Program-made: the position numbers and the translations under genes | Part shown: positions 40,338-41,208 of the stretch, one piece after another | Layout of the letters: every line of letters begins with the position of its first letter | Position numbering within the stretch: position 1 is the stretch's first letter | Notes under the pieces: generated by a model | What the model saw: the letters and a program-made list of their open reading frames with translations, nothing else | Told to the model about the DNA's origin: nothing | The model's database searches: none | From: Nitrosopumilales archaeon | Lineage (GTDB): Archaea; Thermoproteota; Nitrososphaeria; Nitrososphaerales; Nitrosopumilaceae | Reading direction: 5' to 3' | NCBI GenBank assembly: GCA_900299125.1 | Contig: OMIR01000078.1 | Coordinates: 1-41,208 of the forward strand | Length of the DNA: 41,208 nucleotides

Positions 40338-41208
40338 CTATAGGCTCCTAGTTACAACAAAATCTAAGAGATCAATCATTTCTAACTTTGCAGAACCAGA
40401 GTAACTCGCTAATGAGTTTTTAGCCTTCTGCGCATAATCTAATGCAGCTTTTCTTACCTGACTTTCTATTTGTAGTTCTCTTAACACATTTACTGCTTTT
40501 GTAATATCTGATTTCGTTGCTTTTGAATTTCCAAAAACACCAAGAATGATTTTCTTAGATTTTGGATCTGCTTTTTTCATCGCAAGCAAAATGGGCAGGG
40601 ATTTTTTACCTTCACGTAAATCATTGCCTACAGGTTTTTTCGTGATTTTTGGATCGCCCAAAACTCCGATATAATCGTCAGTAATTTGGAATGAAACTCC
40701 AAGGTTCTTTCCAAATGAAGCCAGATTCTCAACTTCATGAGGTTTATTAGCACAAATTGCCCCCATTGCACAAGAAACCTCAAAAAGCGCTGATGTCTTT
40801 TTTTCTACCATGGTGATGTAATCTGACTCGGTGGGAATTTTTTTTGCTTCAGCCATCTTTATGTCTAAAACTTGACCCTCACAAACTTCTACACAAGCTT
40901 TTGCAAGTCTTGCTACTAGTCCAGATGATATCTTTGAATCTCGCACTGTTTCAACTGAAACCATCTCAAATGCCTTCGAGAAAAGAACATCACCAGCAAG
41001 TATTGCTAGAGGAATTCCGAATTTTGTGTGAACCGTTGATACCCCATGTCTAATTTCGTCATTATCCATAATATCGTCATGAACAAGTGTAAAATTGTGT
41101 ACCATTTCGATGGCAGCTGCAGCAGGCAATGCATCACTTAGTGAGCCTCCGAGCATTTGACAACTCTTCATAACCAAGAATGGTCTGAGTCTTTTGCCAC
41201 CATTAACA
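40338..41208 (-). CDS. idsA: Polyprenyl (geranylgeranyl) diphosphate synthase, cut by window end
   Basis: The frame runs to base 41208, so the N-terminus lies outside. The visible part begins NGGKRLRPFLVM, then has the first Asp-rich motif HDDIMDND and the second DDYIGVLGDP. It also has GKKSLPILLAM and a helical C-terminus. Such enzymes add isopentenyl diphosphate to allylic diphosphates, making the C20 chains of archaeal lipids. Chain-length control residues before the first motif (AAAAIEMVHNFTLVHDD) favour C20 without proof. An internal ATG at 41171 is not the start, because the GGKRLRP motif lies upstream of it. Confidence 0.94.
   Translation of the reverse strand, partial: VNGGKRLRPFLVMKSCQMLGGSLSDALPAAAAIEMVHNFTLVHDDIMDNDEIRHGVSTVHTKFGIPLAILAGDVLFSKAFEMVSVETVRDSKISSGLVARLAKACVEVCEGQVLDIKMAEAKKIPTESDYITMVEKKTSALFEVSCAMGAICANKPHEVENLASFGKNLGVSFQITDDYIGVLGDPKITKKPVGNDLREGKKSLPILLAMKKADPKSKKIILGVFGNSKATKSDITKAVNVLRELQIESQVRKAALDYAQKAKNSLASYSGSAKLEMIDLLDFVVTRSL

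Overview
The window is a compact, AT-rich archaeal chromosome segment. Its information-processing genes are archaeal: LSm, L37e, L7Ae, S28e, L24e, aIF5B, aIF6, RfcS, GINS, MCM, Hel308, Alba, Bud32 and Taw1. Frequent TTG/GTG starts, TATA-like boxes about 25 nt upstream of start codons (leaderless-type promoters) and the gene content fit a Nitrososphaerota (Thaumarchaeota) genome, probably group I.1a / Nitrosopumilales. That placement is inference: no amo genes or rRNA are present. No insertion sequence, prophage or CRISPR array was seen.

Layout. 1-3100 (minus): LSm, L37e (a 55-residue gene), a long membrane-anchored coiled-coil protein and the start of rpiA, then purU and a creatininase-family hydrolase. 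3150-8750: tRNA-Leu, a phosphohexomutase, the translation operon L7Ae-S28e-L24e-Ndk-aIF5B, then thioredoxin and archease on the minus strand. 8780-11550: hisS, aIF6, a zinc-type ferredoxin and tRNA-Ser. 11550-18570: a replication/repair block (rfcS; GINS-mcm-hel308 with 1-4 nt overlaps) running into a GlcNAc-1-phosphate transferase and a small membrane protein. 18560-21800 (minus): sugar-modification genes (hexapeptide acyltransferase, Gfo/Idh oxidoreductase) around a Trm112-like protein, with a branched-chain aminotransferase and a nucleotidyltransferase. 21800-26200: tRNA-Pro, FNR-type reductase, tRNA-Ala, a HEAT-repeat protein, Alba, an isocitrate-lyase-superfamily enzyme, an 866-nt gap that may hold a decayed secreted-protein gene, and a PadR regulator. 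26260-29850: succinate dehydrogenase sdhA-C-D-B and a MIP18-family Fe-S protein. 29900-35930: argH, tRNA-Lys, tRNA-Asp, bud32, rdgB, taw1, an unassigned structured RNA, corA, a 42-residue membrane protein and tRNA-His. 35960-41208 (minus): unknown protein, methyltransferase, UPF0147, Rieske, FAH-family, gltX and a polyprenyl diphosphate synthase cut by the window end.

Most genes are housekeeping: translation and tRNA maturation, DNA replication, central carbon and electron transfer, and envelope sugar or lipid precursors. The strongest unexplained signals are a roughly 90-nt GC-rich branched RNA between taw1 and corA that has its own TATA box, a canonical kink-turn overlapping the Shine-Dalgarno of the L7Ae gene, a hidden small membrane protein after corA, and a palindrome overlapping the PadR promoter.
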